Shown: positions 44,601-59,335, numbered from the stretch's first letter. The stretch: 64,000 bases of DNA from Tigriopus japonicus (GCA_010645155.1 CM021313.1:1116904-1180903), one strand, 5' to 3'. Program-made: numbers and translations. The notes: a model not told the origin generated them from the sequence alone.

Positions 44601-47600
44601 TCTTTATGTTATGTATGAGAAAACGATCGCTTACTTGAGCTGATAGCATTTTCATTGTGAAATAGGAGCCCATCTATTTAAAGTGACAGTTTTCTGTTTT
44701 CATGTTCCCGACCAGTGCATACTCATCACTTTCATTTTAAAAGAAAGGTGGGAGTGGAAATACTCTGCAAACCCATGTTTTTATTTCTCTCCGAATCTTG
44801 AAATCAATGATCCAGCGAAACCTTTAAAATCACAAGGCATTCCTTTCTTTCGTCGGTTTGATGAGGAAACCCACCAGAAAAAGCGAAATAATTTACTTGA
44901 AGGGGTATATTTCTTGTCGCGATCAAATTGAGATACTTTGGAACAAAATTGCATGATTCGGTACTTCTTGAGATTTGTTCCTTGATTGTCACCCAAACTG
45001 ACAATGTTCAATTAGAGTGTTACTTATGACGACAAATGAAGGGATCTGAAGCTGCAATCGAGAATGGAGGTGGAAACGAGTTTGAGAGCCGCAAACTTTG
45101 GAGAGCGAAAATTAAAATGCATATCCGGCTTGCATCCAAAGCGTGTGAAAGCTCCTGAATTAGTAATTGTTGTACGTACCATACACCGCTACGGTTTTTT
45201 GTCCTCAATGCAAATACTTCTTTTGAGGACTGAAATTTTGTCAATGAAGGGACGAATGGAGTCCATCCGTAAAACCGAACTCATTCTTCCTTTTCTTCCC
45301 TCTAAAATGCATTGTCGAGAGAGCTGTCAATACGAGTATTTTTTGTTAGATCCAAATGGAGATGAATTGGAATGAGATGTAGTCCAATCATGGGAGATGG
45401 TATTTGGTCTGATTGTCTGGAACAAGGAAGTTGGAGTTCAATGGCGCATAATGTAATTCCGTTCGATTGGATGGTGCCAAACGGTCTCTCTGAAAATTGT
45501 ACAACAATAGGGACGGTCGATTGCTTATCAATTTCCGATCAAACCATTGGCTTGATTTTCCTTACAATTCTCACCAAAAGCCCACCATTCTCGAGGGATT
45601 TGAAACGTACATCACGGTTTTTCTCTGTTAAATATATTTTCATATTATCCCAGAGGAAATTCGAACCCTTAGTCCCCCTAGATTTTTTTGTCGGATTCAT
45701 TTCTTCACGCTTTGACGACTCGCTCTCGTCACAGACGATAAATTATAAGTGGAGAAGTGTCACACGCAATCCTCTCCGTCGTGTGTCCCAGTCCCAACGA
45801 ATGGGACATGGAACCATTTCGTTGCTCGCTTTGGAGAGGTGCAAGACTCGCGGTGAAAACGGCTAAGGCCATGAATACAACATTACGACCAATGAAATTG
45901 TGACATTCATGACTTGCTTACGTAGCGTGCTGCTGAGATGGATTCCTTGAGCTTTAGAGAGAAATCGACCAAATACTGTACTTGCCAAAGCCCAACCAGA
46001 CCAAGCTTGGTGACTCTTTTTGGGGGTCTTGAAGATCCTACTTTCTTTGTGTGTGCTTGGAATGATGCTCTAGTCACAGTTGGTTCAACATGGCATGGTC
46101 TATCTCATTTTGTCTGCTTCAAAAGAGCTACTTTTTGAGAAAGAAATGAAAAAAGGACCCATTGATCTCATCGTGTAAGAAAGGATAATAAGAAGTTTGA
46201 TCATAGAAGTGATGCTGCCAAAGTCTTTGATCTTTCTAGTCTCGCAATATGATGGAAAGATCCGAGAATGGGAGTTTTAAATTGCCCAGGGAACTTTACT
46301 CATTTCGCCCTTAGTTTTCGCTGAGGAAAGGAACTCATTATGGAAGCAATTCAACGAGGGCATAATAAGTTTATGAAAAGGGCCAACAATCCACAGTAGT
46401 TTCCTCATTTTTGGAAAAACGCCCGTTTTCAGATGGATTGGATCCGTTTCGTCGGTCAATTTCTCCCCACGCCTCATTCATCATTTGTGGCGAGATTTCA
46501 GAAATTAAGACGAGGATCCATCACAAAGTTGTTAGTTCTTGTTCCTTCATCAGTCAACTTCTTCATCGGGTGGTTCCATCGAGTTTCTACGCAGAACGAG
46601 GAGGGGCAACCACGTGGCCATCCATCAATCTCCTTCCAATCCATGGTGGGCGAGGCTCCTTGGAAGGACAGTGAAGACCAAAAGACACAACCAGAAGCGA
46701 AAGACCTTGCTAGTGAAGTAGTCACGAACTTCCAGTCTCAAAATCCAGCTGAACCCACTCGGTCAATCGGCAGAGGAGGAAATCCCTACTCACTTCCTAT
46801 TGCCCGTATCTGGCGAAAGAGTTGGAAATGAAGACAAATGGAGGGCAAGGTTTGGACCTTTATGACCGAACAAGAGCAACAACAAAAACCTCTTTTGCAG
46901 TACAAATCTAAAAATTTTGGAGGGACAATAATATTTTTCCTAGCCGTTCGGAATTTATGAGGCTAGGATTTACTTTTCCAAGTCAGGTTACAAATCATTC
47001 GTACAATGGGGAGCATTGCAGATGAATCGAGCAAAAGAAAAAAAGAGGAAGAGGAGAAGGAAGAGGAGGCGCAGTTTCCGGTTGAGCGCATTAAAGGGAT
47101 CTTAGATTGGCTTGAATCGAAGCAGAATGTCAGGATTAAGATTATGATGATGAAGATGAAAAGGAACCGGTAAAGAAGCAAAGAGAATGAGGGGCCCTTT
47201 TCATGTCTTGTCAGGGTTTATTGAGAATGAAATAGTCCCTTAATATTGGTCAATTCATCAATGAAAGAGCTTGTGCCAAGGTTTCTAGCTCTTTGAAGGC
47301 CCTGGAACTTGCCTAATATCCCAAGGGTACACAAGAACCTTGAGCCTTGTGCCGATTCTGCATGCCAAAGGGAGACTAACGGCCCTCAGATCAAAGAGGT
47401 TGGGGATTTGGCAGCATTCTGTCCAATTTTCATAATGGAGCACGTCAACTTGAGTCACTCAATCAGACTAATTCTCATTTAATGACCATGAACCTCTAGA
47501 ACACAGAAATGAAAAGCAAGACAAACTTGATTAGTTAGAAATTCATATATTTTAAAACTTCTTTAGTAATCTCTGAGGGTCTCCAAATGTAGCGACTCAA

Positions 47601-50504
47601 CCTCGAAAACGATGGAATTAAAAAATGTGGTTCTGATGTTGTTTCATTCTCAACCATTCATGAACTATCTGGAAACTATTGCCGATTCAAAATCTCCTTT
47701 AAAAAGGAGAATGTCATGGGTTTTTTACGTCATTATGGATTGCACCTCTTGATTGGTACCATCAACAATGCTTATCCATTCTTTTAAACTCACATAGCAA
47801 AAGGTCCTTAGCATAAAGTCCCTTAGCAAAATGTTCAAATGGTCATTTCACACTGTATGCTAATTTATTTTCAAATCAGCACTTAAACGTGACAGCTTTC
47901 AATTAATTAGCTCGAGCCACGTTTCTTGGGAAGTCTTGGGAGACATATCAATCAAAAATTAGGAAAGTTTTCTTCTCTATCATCTTCTTTTTCCTTTTTT
48001 TGGCAGGGTTGTCTTTGCTGCTGAAAGTCTACTCCCTCCATCGCAGGGACCTTGAGCATAATAACACCTCCTCCTCCGAGATTTGCAGTCTTTCCTCTCT
48101 AGATATTGGTGTTCTTTGGTCCGACTTTTGATGGCCGACGAGCAAAAAGTCCTTGATTAATTGAATAAGACAGGCAGATCCAACGGGGAAAAGTTGCCAC
48201 TGACGTCAGAGCTGTTCCCTCCAAGCTAGTTCCATCGTCATCCACTTCTGCCACTTCGACTGGATATACATACGTACGAAGTACAGTGCCTTCTTCGTGC
48301 CAAAGGTGCTCGAAGCTTCGTCAACCAACCCGGAATAGAAGAGAAAGAGAGAGAGAGAAAGAGCAAACTTTCAGCAATTTCAGCTCAAGTCATCCGAGAG
48401 TTTCAATGCCACCTTGAGTCAACAACTGAACCTGAGTGGCACACCATTTTCGGATCCATCTCCCCCAAGTCACAAGTGACATGGCAATCAAGCATACCCT
48501 GTATCCACCTCGAGAGCCTCCTTGATCGTTGAGGTTTTCACGTCAAGCAGCCAACCCAACGACAACCGAACTGAAGAACCGTACGTATTTGCTCTTCAAG
48601 AAATGGAACGGAAACACGCAGATGGAAGTCCATGTCTTGTAAACATTATGCACTCGAGGGGGTCAATGGGCCTTTAGTATCGATTATGCCCTAAGTGACC
48701 ACAAGTCTACTTATGAAGTGGAATCTCAAGGTCAACCCGAAAAGTACGGACACGTCTCACTCTACTAAATCGGAACCCACGTTAGCTGGAAATGGCTTGA
48801 GACGAGTTCTATCTTTGGCCTTTGGAGCTTGCTTCCTCGATCAAGAGTAAACTAGGAAGGGGATAAAACATTGGATCGAGTCTTAGCAAGCTCCACGTGG
48901 GAAAGTTTTCCAAGTCTGAGTTTGGTGGGCAAAACAATGGCGCTCTCTAGTTCCTTTGAGCGCAAATGTCTATCAAAGTTCTGGGCCAGATCGAGATCAA
49001 TCTAAGATGGGTGGTTTGATACCGATGGCAATCTTTTGACTACTTCTACTCCCTCGTTTCGGGCTTTTCTCTTTTGTAAACAAATGGACGGAATTGGGCG
49101 GGGGGGAATGCTATCAAAAATGTATAAAAGCCATATTTGGAGTTATCTTTTGGAAAAACCTGGCCCAATTCAACTTTTCTACATTCCATAGAGAAAAAGT
49201 TGGATTCGTCGGAGCACAACTATTCCAATCTTGCATTGGTCCCTCATGGGACATAGAAACCTCGTTTGGAACCATTTGAATTGCCCCTCATCAGAACCAG
49301 AGCCAGACCGGTTATTTGTTACATGCTTGCTCTTTTATGGCAAAGCCGGTTCAAGTTCAACAATGATGGTCGCCATGAAATTGAACGAGAGTCTCTACTC
49401 TCTTGGTCCAAAAGAAAGTGCCTATTTCCTTTGGATGGAGCTCTCCAATTTAATAGGTGCTCGAAGCAAAAAAGGGCACCTTAGGTTGTTCGAGCTTTCT
49501 TCCGTCAAAGAAAACATACTGCTGGGTGTATTCTCAATTAATGGCGATGTTTTTGCTCTCTCACATTTTACCTTTTAAGTGTCTGACCACCTGACACCGA
49601 GGATCGTACAAGGTCTTTGTCGTGCAACTAGCTTACAAAACCCTGACCTTTGAAGAAAAAGAAGATCTCAAGTTCGATGATTAACGTCGTTCATTATGAA
49701 AAGTTTGTCCGACCATGACTGTGTATCCTTCATGGCATTTCAATTAAGTAATCAGGCAGTAGATCAATGTTTTTATGTAAAAATATCAGCAGATCAATAT
49801 TAATTGAATAGAAATGCTCGTTCTGTTTTCATTTATCCTCACCGAATCTTATTAGCAAAGGAGAGCCAACAACTAATGCTCCTCCGAAGTCTTTAAGTGC
49901 AAGAATCATATCCAAGTTTTCGTCTTCTCTTTCCAGAAATGCTTTTTATCGTAATTAGGAGCTCTTTTCAAGGAACGAGTAAAAAGAAAGTTTCAGCCTT
50001 ATTTGGTCAGGTTTTGGTGGCTAAAGCCAAATTTGGACCATCTTGGAGCATGCCTTTGAAATGCCACGGTCAAAAGAATGAAGTTTTCAGGTGAGTCCTC
50101 AAAAGAATTCTGAGCAAAAGCTGAATTGAATACTAAACCTCAGAATGCGTGGCCTTTCTTTCTTCCCAGATGGACTTGAAAAGAGGCTCCTAAAGGAAAT
50201 TGGACTCCTTCGAGCGGAGGCTGTTAAACTCATAGATTTTGAAACGAGATACTAGGTGCTCGAATTCGGAACGAAATACTCTTCGAAACCAGAGCCAGCA
50301 AAGCAAAGGGGACCTTGAGTGTGAAAATGGCCTTGACACACTCTCATTATCAGCTGAAAACCCTGAGCTTGACTCTATTGCAAGAACCATAAGACGAAAA
50401 GAAGAGGACTTCTGTCTCGAAAAATAGTAGGGCCAGTTTTATTTTTTCTTCTTCCTTCTTGGCCTGTTTTCTCTGCCGTAGCTTATCCCAAGAAGCACGG
50501 AAAT
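41679..50504. other. No gene seen
   Basis: Several frames of 100-165 codons (45064-45375, 45372-45866 and 46433-46831 plus) show no domain, no signal peptide plus TM pattern, and no splice logic linking them. They read as chance frames. A GA-rich run lies near 48340-48365. Confidence 0.45.
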
Positions 50505-50752
50505 CATGGAGTGGGAGACTTGCAATGAGATAAATGTGGTAAAACGATTACCACAAAAGGGCAGATCATTCATTCTCGGTAGAATTTGCACTGAATTTTG
50601 AGTGAGCATAACTTTTGTCTCTGACGTTCGATTGAGCTGAAAATTGAAATACGTATTCTTGTCAACATATGCAAGGTCTCATTTGCAGAAGAACGTAATT
50701 GAATTGTTCTTACTGGAAATCATTATTCTCATTGCTAGCCTCCCACTCCATG
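50505..50752. mobile_element. Foldback MITE family B, copy 2 (short left arm)
   Basis: The right part, from GTGGTAAAACGATTACC through TTTGAGTGAGCATAAC and TTCGATTGAGCTGAAAATTG to GCTAGCCTCCCACTCCA, matches 17338-17556. The left arm is shortened to the outer 30 bp or so (CATGGAGTGGGAG). Confidence 0.85.
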
Positions 50753-52080
50753 ATTCCAGTGCTCCTTGCTTATCCTAAGGTTGTCACTCCGAGAAATCGA
50801 GCTAGAAAACGTAGACGAGCGAAGAAAAAAAAGGAATCTGCATTGATCAGCACTCTTTTAACTTCATCAAGGGACTGCCAAAAAACTTGACAACTTTGAA
50901 GGGCCCCTTTCATCGATGAAAAGTGGAAAGCGAGAGAGTAGGTCGAGCAGAAATGCCGCACAAAAAAGGCTTTAAAATGCGAAAAAATGCTTACTTAGCT
51001 CGAATATCGAGGCTGGAATGCCGCCGTTAAATCAAAAACGAGTGTGAGCTTTCCTGAGATCGAGGCGTTTTTACATGGTTGGCAAATTTGTTTCTTTTCC
51101 ACCTTGGAAAGCCTGCTCCAGCCTCCGTCAATCTCAATTGTTGTGTACACAATCCAGGTTCTGGAGAGACTTTGGGATTTGGCGTTGGTGATGGAAAATT
51201 AGACCTCCTAGACCTTGCTCGCTTCTGACAAGGGACGACAAAGAGGATTATGCTGCCACCATGTCTCATTAGGTACCTATTGAAGAGCCTCCTCGCTCTC
51301 GTTCCCTGAAGATTACGACTGGCCCCTATTATCGGACGATGGAACCTCAGAGTCAGACAGTCAGAGAGAAGGCTTCAGATTATTCCTCATTACTTGTCAC
51401 TTCAACGAAACTTATGTCATCGATTGGATTGAAACTAGTCTCTAGAGAGGCTAAGGACGCTCAAAAAGAGACGAGAGAGATGGGATTTTCCCATTAACTC
51501 GGAGAAAACGAACGAAGGTCATCCTCAGTTGTTTTTCGAGGAAGCTCCGAAATAGAATGTAAAGAGCGGCAAAAAATGAGCAACAAGTAGATGTTAGCTT
51601 GTTTCAATTGTACACGTGATGTGGAAACGTGATATCTAGTACTCAACTCATTTTTGGTAATAGCTCATTGGTTCTCCATAACATACGTGCATCCCTTTGA
51701 TTAATACCAAAGCACCTGAGATTTTCCGATTGACAAGGAACTTCAATCTTCTGTCCCTTCAATCCCCGAAAGGTTTCTCTGACCATGCCAAAGGAACCTT
51801 TTTTGTTCCTATTCGAAGGTCTTTTCTGGCCACGATAAAGTGTTGCATTAACAGCGAAAGCCAAGAAGGTGCTCAAGAAGGCAGACTTCAAAGTGTGGAA
51901 AGTATGGTAAATCTCAGATTCCCAAACCTTGTTTCTTGGCCATGTTTATGGCCGCCGAGAACGTGGAAACTAAGAAGTTAGGTCGGTTCGTTTTTCACTC
52001 TCCTACTTTGTCCATTTATTGTGTGGGCAATATGTAGTACCACCACTACCCGACTTAACACCAGGAGCTAGTCTTGGGAG
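50753..52080. other. No gene seen
   Basis: Short unrecognised frames only. Confidence 0.4.
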
Positions 52081-52450
52081 CAGGGTTGGTATAATCTCGT
52101 CTTGTCGAAGAAAGTCCCGTCCTTGGCATCCTGGGGACGGGAAAACCGGGAATTTCGATTTTTCTAAATCCGTGCATAAATATGAAAAGCTGATTGGAAA
52201 CGATTTTTTTGGTAAATTGGTCCTTGATAAACATTTATTTCATATTTCATTTTTGCCATTTCAATTTCTTGAACACATGCAATTTGCATGTGTTTTAGAA
52301 AATGTTTTAGCACATGTTTTAGAAAATCCCGTCCCATGATCCCGTAAAATAATGATTTTTTTGAAAGATATTGAAAATCTCGTTTATCCCGTTTTCAGAG
52401 GTAGAAAATCCCGTCCCGGTATCCCACGCATAATCCCCTGACCAACCCTG
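52081..52450. mobile_element. hAT-type MITE, 370 bp, with 8-bp target duplication
   Basis: The ends are CAGGGTTGGTATAATC and, reversed, CAGGGTTGGTCAGGGGATTA. The flanks CTTGGGAG (52073-52080) and GTTGGGAG (52451-52458) match 7 of 8. Repeated AAAATCCCGTCC motifs occur inside both ends. No transposase frame. Confidence 0.88.
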
Positions 52451-55400
52451 GTTGGGAGTGGTACATTATTCCACACCAATATGGAAAAGCCAGCTGAGCC
52501 CGTGGCTTGTTTTATATTCTTTTCCTTCCTTTTCATTCACTTGGACCACTGGGAACGCAAAAGGGAACGAGAAAGAGAGGGAGGAAAGAGAAGAAGTAGA
52601 AAATAAACAAACCATTTGTTATTCTGTCTCTTTTAAAGTTTCCACGTCTCTCCCCGAAGTTTGTGGATTTCTTTTTCACTTGTCCTTTGACAGTCACTGG
52701 CCCAGCCCAAGTTTCGGAATGCCGCTTAAAATAATGGCCCACTCTAATCCTGTCAGAGTAAACTGGTAATCCGAGCTGACTTCTTCGAGAATGTATATAA
52801 GAGAGACTGTTTGCATTCGACTGAAAACAATGAGATTACCAGACAGTATGAGATATATTAAAGCCATCTTGAAAGGCATCTATTTGCCGCATGATCTCTC
52901 GCCTTGCAATAACACCAGGAATGCTCAGATACACGGTTCACGCGAAATAGCTCAGACTTAATCCATAGCAGGAGGATACATGGCAGTGCAGGAAAGCAAG
53001 GTCCTTTCTCAACATCATCAAGTTGGCCAGAAAGGTGGAAGGAAAATGGACTTTGACTTTGCTTGCCTACAATCCCTGTCCATTAGAACATGTGTGTACG
53101 GATGTTATGTTAGCAATATGCGGTAAGGAAACCCACCCCATTTGTCGCTTTCTTTCTCCCATCATAAATTGTTCCGAAAAGTCAAATACAGTGCAGCAAA
53201 AAAAGAGAGAGGAGATTGTTCACGTTCACTAAGACGAAGGAGCAGGATCCCAACAACGTCGTAACAAAGTGACTTTCATTATTTTTCAAGTCAGTTTGGT
53301 TGGTTGTCGCTGGGTGAAGATGGATGGTAGTGGGGCGGACTGTGAAGAATCTTCTGCTTCCTTCAGCTGTATTGTAGCACAGTATTTCAAGATAGTACAT
53401 GGCTCAGTTGCATCCGCAATTCCATTCGAATGCCACACACTCAAAAGAATGGGACAATTTGTTGACTGCGGCCAAGTGCATCATTTGACTACAAGACACA
53501 ATATACAGTTCGGGTGTTCTCCATGCACCACTTCACATGCGTTGTGTATATCTCGAGCTGAAAATTGGAATTATAAATCGAGCAGATTTGTCACTTGTGG
53601 ACCCGACTCACCAACTCACTGCTTGTGCCTTTTCTGGAGAGAAACTGACTAAAAATGCCACTCTCCTCATGCTCTGAACCAGGTAGAAATATGGGAGGCA
53701 ATTTCTTTTTCGGAAATTTATGCTTATCATTTTGCCCCACTTTCACGTTCCTTGGAGGCAAATGGGCAAACCTTTGCACCATTTCCAAATGACCTTCTTT
53801 TTCTGGTGAAGTAACTTTGTAATCATGAACCGAGTGCCATCTATGTGGAACTGTTCAGCTGGATAACACATGAGCTTGGGTAAGAGTAAGAGGTTCCTAC
53901 AAATTTGGGTGGAAGAAATGGCAGGTTGTCACTTTGCTTCTAATTTAGGTGTCCCTTTGTCCAAACCTTTCATTACATTAAGGGCACAAAGGCGAAGGGA
54001 ATGATGATACGAAAACTGTCAACTTTTATCAAGCTTTGGCTTTAAATGCGCAGTTTCTCTCCACTTAATGGGATTTTGTCTTTTAATCAATCTCCAGACT
54101 CGATTGGTTCATTTCTTTCTTGTCAATTCTGTGATGGAGAAGCCATCCGTGAAGAGCGAAGAGCGAGGTCAGGCCACCCAATTTCAATTGAGGAAACTAG
54201 CACGAGTTCCATTGAAGGATGGAACTACTCGCGAGTAGTAGGGCACAAGAGAAAGAAAGCTCAGCTAGTTTTTCTTTCTTTGAAAGGGTTTGATTCATTT
54301 ACAAGAATAGACCTTCTGAAAGTTCTTCCATGCTCTACTTTTTCTTTCCCTCTATCTCTCTTGATTAGCTCCAAGGAACACCTGGAGTCCACCAAAGACT
54401 GATTGTACGCTTCAACTTCAGCCAAGATTCTTTGGAAGACCACTTGAATGGTTTCGTCTTTTAGGCAGCCTTCCTTTGAAAGAGGACAGATGTTCAAACT
54501 TGAATTTATCAAGATGTAATGATAACATTTGCAATGTCAAATGCCTGGTCTGTAAGAAATGGAAAGTGAATGAAGACTCCAAATGTGATTGATGATTGGG
54601 TTTTGGTAAACGAGGTTCGTCCATGCGCGCTTAGATGTACATCCTCGAGGAGGTTGATGGACAAATTTATATGGAGGGCCTATGTTCACAGCAATTTGGT
54701 TTCATCTAAACTTGACGGACCTTGATGGAAAGGGCCCTCCTTATTGGCTTCTATTACGGTGGACGGACCCTTTTCGAAAGAGGCTTTCAATGCCCTGGGA
54801 TTGCACATCAACGAGATCCTCTCGAGAATCGAGTGGGAGAAAAAAATCTGAATTCCGCTTCTCATTCTTGGTCGTTCGGTGCATTTTCCTTGGTTCTCGT
54901 ATTAGGAAAGGCAGGAAAGGGGTTTGTGTGCAAGCCTTGAATTCCCATTTGCATACTTGCTTGATGCCCAGTAATCTCTGCTCTGGGAATGCAAATCAAC
55001 CTAAATCTGTCAAATCCGATTGTATGCGAGATCTGAGATCCTCGCAGATACATCCACACTTATCGAAGAGCCTTCATGTTGTTATGACAGGATCGCTTCA
55101 AATATGTTTCCTTTCCTCTATACGCAACTCGTCGACACTGGATTCCAAAGGCCGTTGGTGTTCGCTCAAAGTCCCGGTTTAGATTTGAAATCCAGAAAAA
55201 AACTTTGCCATATCTATTCTGAATCTGACAAGCTTCATTTCAAACGACTGACGAAGTCGGAGCAAGAAGAATAATGTCAGGGCCCCGTGGTGGATCCTAA
55301 TTCGTGCGAACCATCCGTAACCAATATGGTTAGTGTGTACACAATTTGGAACTTGACAGGCCTGAAATATTGGATATTTTTTCCTATCCCTCTTTTCTCT

Positions 55401-58400
55401 TTCTCAAGGACCACGTGTGAGTTTGCGGAGGAAGCATGCTCAAATAAATTGCACTACGATTGCTACCGCTGCTGCTTCTGCTGTGACTGTTGTTGTTACT
55501 AGTACCCGTCACTGCTGCTTCTGACTCGTCTTCTGTTGTCTTGTCAAACTTGAGTCTGTACAATATTGAAACGAGCTCTCGGTTTCTCGGCTCTCAAAGC
55601 CTGACGAGCTACATCCTCTAGGTTGGACTCACTTTACGAGTATGGAATAGCATATCTGCATGAGGCATAATGTCATTCCTCCATCCCTGGTCTAAGGATC
55701 TTGCCTTTAAAACAGCGGAGACAACCAAAGTGAAATTGAGCCTGAAGTTTGATGCTGATCCTGAAAGCAAATTGTTGATGCTCGTGTTGTACACAATAAA
55801 GACATTCTGGACTTTCTCAGCGAGAAAGTTCTTTCTTAGGATAGAAATGCGAGAGCGTTTTACATGCCGTATAGACAGAAGCCATTTGAAAAGCATTTCA
55901 AAAATGTCGTGCACGATCTTTTACGATAGCACTTTTTCATTTCTTTTCAGGCGTGCTCTTTAAGATGGTTGTCAAACGAGGCCTCATAGATTTTTTCACA
56001 TGACTTGGCACTTTCAAATGGTTGGCAAGGGTGGCTTTCAAATCCGTTTAGTTGGGACCATAGATGGGTTCAAATGAGCTGTGAAAGCTCTTACACAAAT
56101 ATATGAGTCCAAAATGTAATCGTGCGAGAATGTCGTTCTTTTTACATTTTTGATTACATTCCTTCATTATATTGTTGATCAACCATACCAATTTTTTTTA
56201 GCAAAATTCATGTGAAAAAGGTAAGGTTTTCAAAACAAGCATGGCACTTGATTCATTTCAATAAGTAGTGTTTGCCCTATGACCTACAAACTCTTTTGAC
56301 GAAGATCATCTTTGCCTCAAAAACCCTCCAGTCCAAGGGCCATTCAAGTGGAGACCAAGATCAAAAAGAATTTTTGAGAATGATCATGCCATGAAGATGC
56401 TCGTTGAGCTCTTCCAGCTAAAAGGCTAGCTTGCCCATCCATCCATTCAGTCAGTCAGTCATTAATCCATCCATCCATCCTCATCCATTCCTCGAGCTTT
56501 AAAAAAGGCCGTCAAAGAAATGAGAAAACTCAAGCTCAATGGAGGAGTTTTAGCTTGAGAGTCGATCTACAGTGTCGCACGATTTCACTAATAACCCAAG
56601 TAATTTGAGCACAAATCTTCCCAAGTTTCCTACTTCATGCGAAAAGAGATGGCGACTGCAAGGCAACGGCCAAGAGCCTCGTAATCTTGCCAATTTGGCA
56701 TCTTAGGGACCCTCTCTTCAAAATGACGCTCGCTCTCTCATCCTCTAAAAATAAGTTCTCTACAGTTCTCCTTTTCGGTCCTAAAATAGTAACCAAAAAG
56801 AAGAAGAGAAGGTCCGGTCTTTTGACCTCAGAATGTGACTAAGGGGCTGGTTCGATGCTTGCTCGGGTGGGTGGATGGGTGAGTGAATGTGCTTGGCTTC
56901 AATGTGGTTCCTTTACCATGGACTTCTTCACTTGAACAGACAAAGCAGAAGCTCCGCTTGTCCTTGGCAACGGAACAGAGGCTCTTGTCGGCAATTTCCT
57001 CAAAAAAGTTTTAAAGGATAGAGATAACTTTGAGGGCCCTTTCTTCGGGCTCCTTCATCGTCTCTTCAGTTTTGATGAAACTTTGGGATATGGTAACTAC
57101 TGTTCTTTTTTTCTGTCATTGTGCTACCTATTTGTAATCCTTGAAGAGAGTTGAAGGTCAAGACACTTTTCATTCTTGTAATGAGGCTTTTGATCTTCAA
57201 AGACGGTCATAAAGTTAAATCAGCCGAGACTACAAACCGACGAGAATATCTTGAAGAGGAACATATCCGTGAGAGCATCCGACTGAGAGTTGGCAGAGTC
57301 CTTCACTTCAAAGTTTCTGCCTTACAAACCCTACGAATTATATAAAAGCTCGTTTTCCCGTTTTCTCCATCGGGACAGTTTAGATGTCTGGGTACCCATA
57401 AAAAAGTTCAATGTTCACGGAAGGAGAAACTAAATTTGCCTACGTGGCAATGAACATGTTCCACCTTCTTCCGGCGTCTTCTGCCTGGCATGACGCAGTG
57501 ACAAAGGCCATCTTAAGAAAAGACATGGGAAAGGTTACGGCTGTTGAACCAGGAAGTTCAGTTCTGCACAGAGCAAAGACAAGAAAGAAAAGGATTGTCT
57601 GTTTGAGAAATATGAAAGCCTTTTTGCCAATGCACGATCAAGGAGGATTGTCTCAAAGTTGCAGCTACGTCGAACAAAAAGTTTGAGGATTTGATCCGCC
57701 GTTTCGGCGTCAAGTTCTTCCTTTCAAATTTTGAGATCAAAGCAGTTTCAAACTGATACGACGATCGAAGAAGGGCCTACGAGGGAACTGACTAGTAAGC
57801 AAACATGGATGGATGCAGTGAGGAGAAGAGTTGTCTGAGAACTGAAATTTTGCTAAAGCCCATTCGGGTGTGAGATTGAAAACGAAGAGGAAACAAATTC
57901 AAATCCTTCTCTTCCAGAGCCCCTTTGGACAGGGTTGGCCAGGAAAACATTATTTTCGCGATTGAAACGATAAAAAGGAACTAACAAATACCGCAAAAAG
58001 AAAACACTGTACTAGTTAGGCACAAAATATTTCCTACAATTTCGTAATAATCGAGCAAAGAAAAAAAACATTAGACATCTTGTGACTTTTTTACCTAGGT
58101 TTAGGCACAAAAAGAATTTGACTATTTTTTTGTTGAGCTTTTCATAATAAAATTCACGTACTTCAAGGAAAGAAAATTTTCCTTGTGGCTTCAAAAGTTG
58201 AGTAGATTGAAGGAAACAAAATCAAGCTACGCCCTGTTGACAGATTTGACTCATCATTGGTAAGTGATGCAACCTTTTAGTGGTCCTTTCCTTCATATGT
58301 CATTTTGAATACTCAACATTTTCAGCTATCTCCACATATTCATAAAAAAACAGATTAAATCTAGTAAAAAGATCAAACTCTATACATGATAACATATTTG

Positions 58401-58809
58401 GGAAGCAAAATGACAAACCCCTGTAAAATGGAGAACTCCTTTAGTCCTCTGGGCTCGTGTATGTTGATTGATCTTAAAATCCTGGAAATCCCAATTTTCC
58501 ATCCATCAAGGCAGAATTTTTCAGTGAACAAGCCTATTTTTTGAATACATGGGCAATAAACTTTGATCCACTTATGTGTTTGGTACTTTGAAGCTACGGA
58601 CTTTGATGTTGATGATGATGAAAATGTTGATGCCTTATCAAAACTGTAGCTTTCACATTTTTGTTGGAATTGGCTCAAAAGTAACCACTACAGTCGTTTC
58701 CACAACACGTAGGTAGCTTTTTAATTTTTAGGGGTTTTCAAGGTTCAATGTGAAGATAAAAAAGTACAATTGAATTACATGAATTGGTTGGAAGATTTAC
58801 TGTATCTTC
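52451..58809. other. No gene seen; microsatellites
   Basis: Frames such as 53269-53652 and 54682-55182 (plus) show no recognisable domain. A CCAT/CAGT microsatellite lies at 56434-56490. Confidence 0.45.
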
Positions 58810-58975
58810 CCAAGGATGGCTCAAGTCAGGATTACTTTCAAAATACACACTGGGTCCGATTAGTACAATGAAAATTCAACGGAACAATACATTTGTTGCA
58901 AAAACCTCACATTTTAGTACAATGATCGGACCCAGTGTGTATTTTTGAAATTCGTCCTGACGTACAGTGGTTCCT
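58810..58975 (-). mobile_element. MITE family A, copy 2
   Basis: Reverse-oriented copy of 13069-13226, sharing both outer ends and the inner inverted pair around ACACTGGGTCCGAT. It keeps a few bases (AATCCTGAC region) missing from copy 1. Confidence 0.85.
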
Positions 58976-59335
58976 GATCTTCCCTTCTGACGGACTGTAT
59001 ACGGTCCTTCAACGAACAGCTGACTAGGAGGTCACAGCACGTGAGACTGGGAGGTCACCGTAACAATGCAGCTCCCAAAACTGAACCCTGACTCAAAAGT
59101 TTGACCCAATTTCGAACTTCCCAATAAATATTGGACACGTAAAATCAGAAATTTTGTGTCGCAAACCTCAAAGGTTGCAAGTGTTTTCTACCTTACCGGT
59201 TCCGCTTAAAGGACTCGTGTAGAAGTAGAAGCGGAGAGTTGCACGACCATATCAGTACACTGCGATAATACTATCTTAAAAGTTAAGATTTCAAAAAGTT
59301 GTTGTTGATAAAAATTGAAGGATTTAATCATTTGT

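Noticed and set aside
45640..45735. Possible minus-strand Ser-tRNA-like sequence with GGGTTCGAATTTCC
   Set aside because: Imperfect B box and no acceptor or anticodon stem; too weak to report.
45372..45866. 164-codon plus-strand open frame
   Set aside because: No recognisable motif, no consistent splice neighbours, composition like chance reading.
53269..53652. Cys-rich 127-codon frame, considered as a secreted peptide
   Set aside because: No clear signal peptide or cysteine pattern of a known family.
54682..55182. 166-codon plus-strand open frame
   Set aside because: No recognisable domain; the overlapping frames on both strands are equally open.
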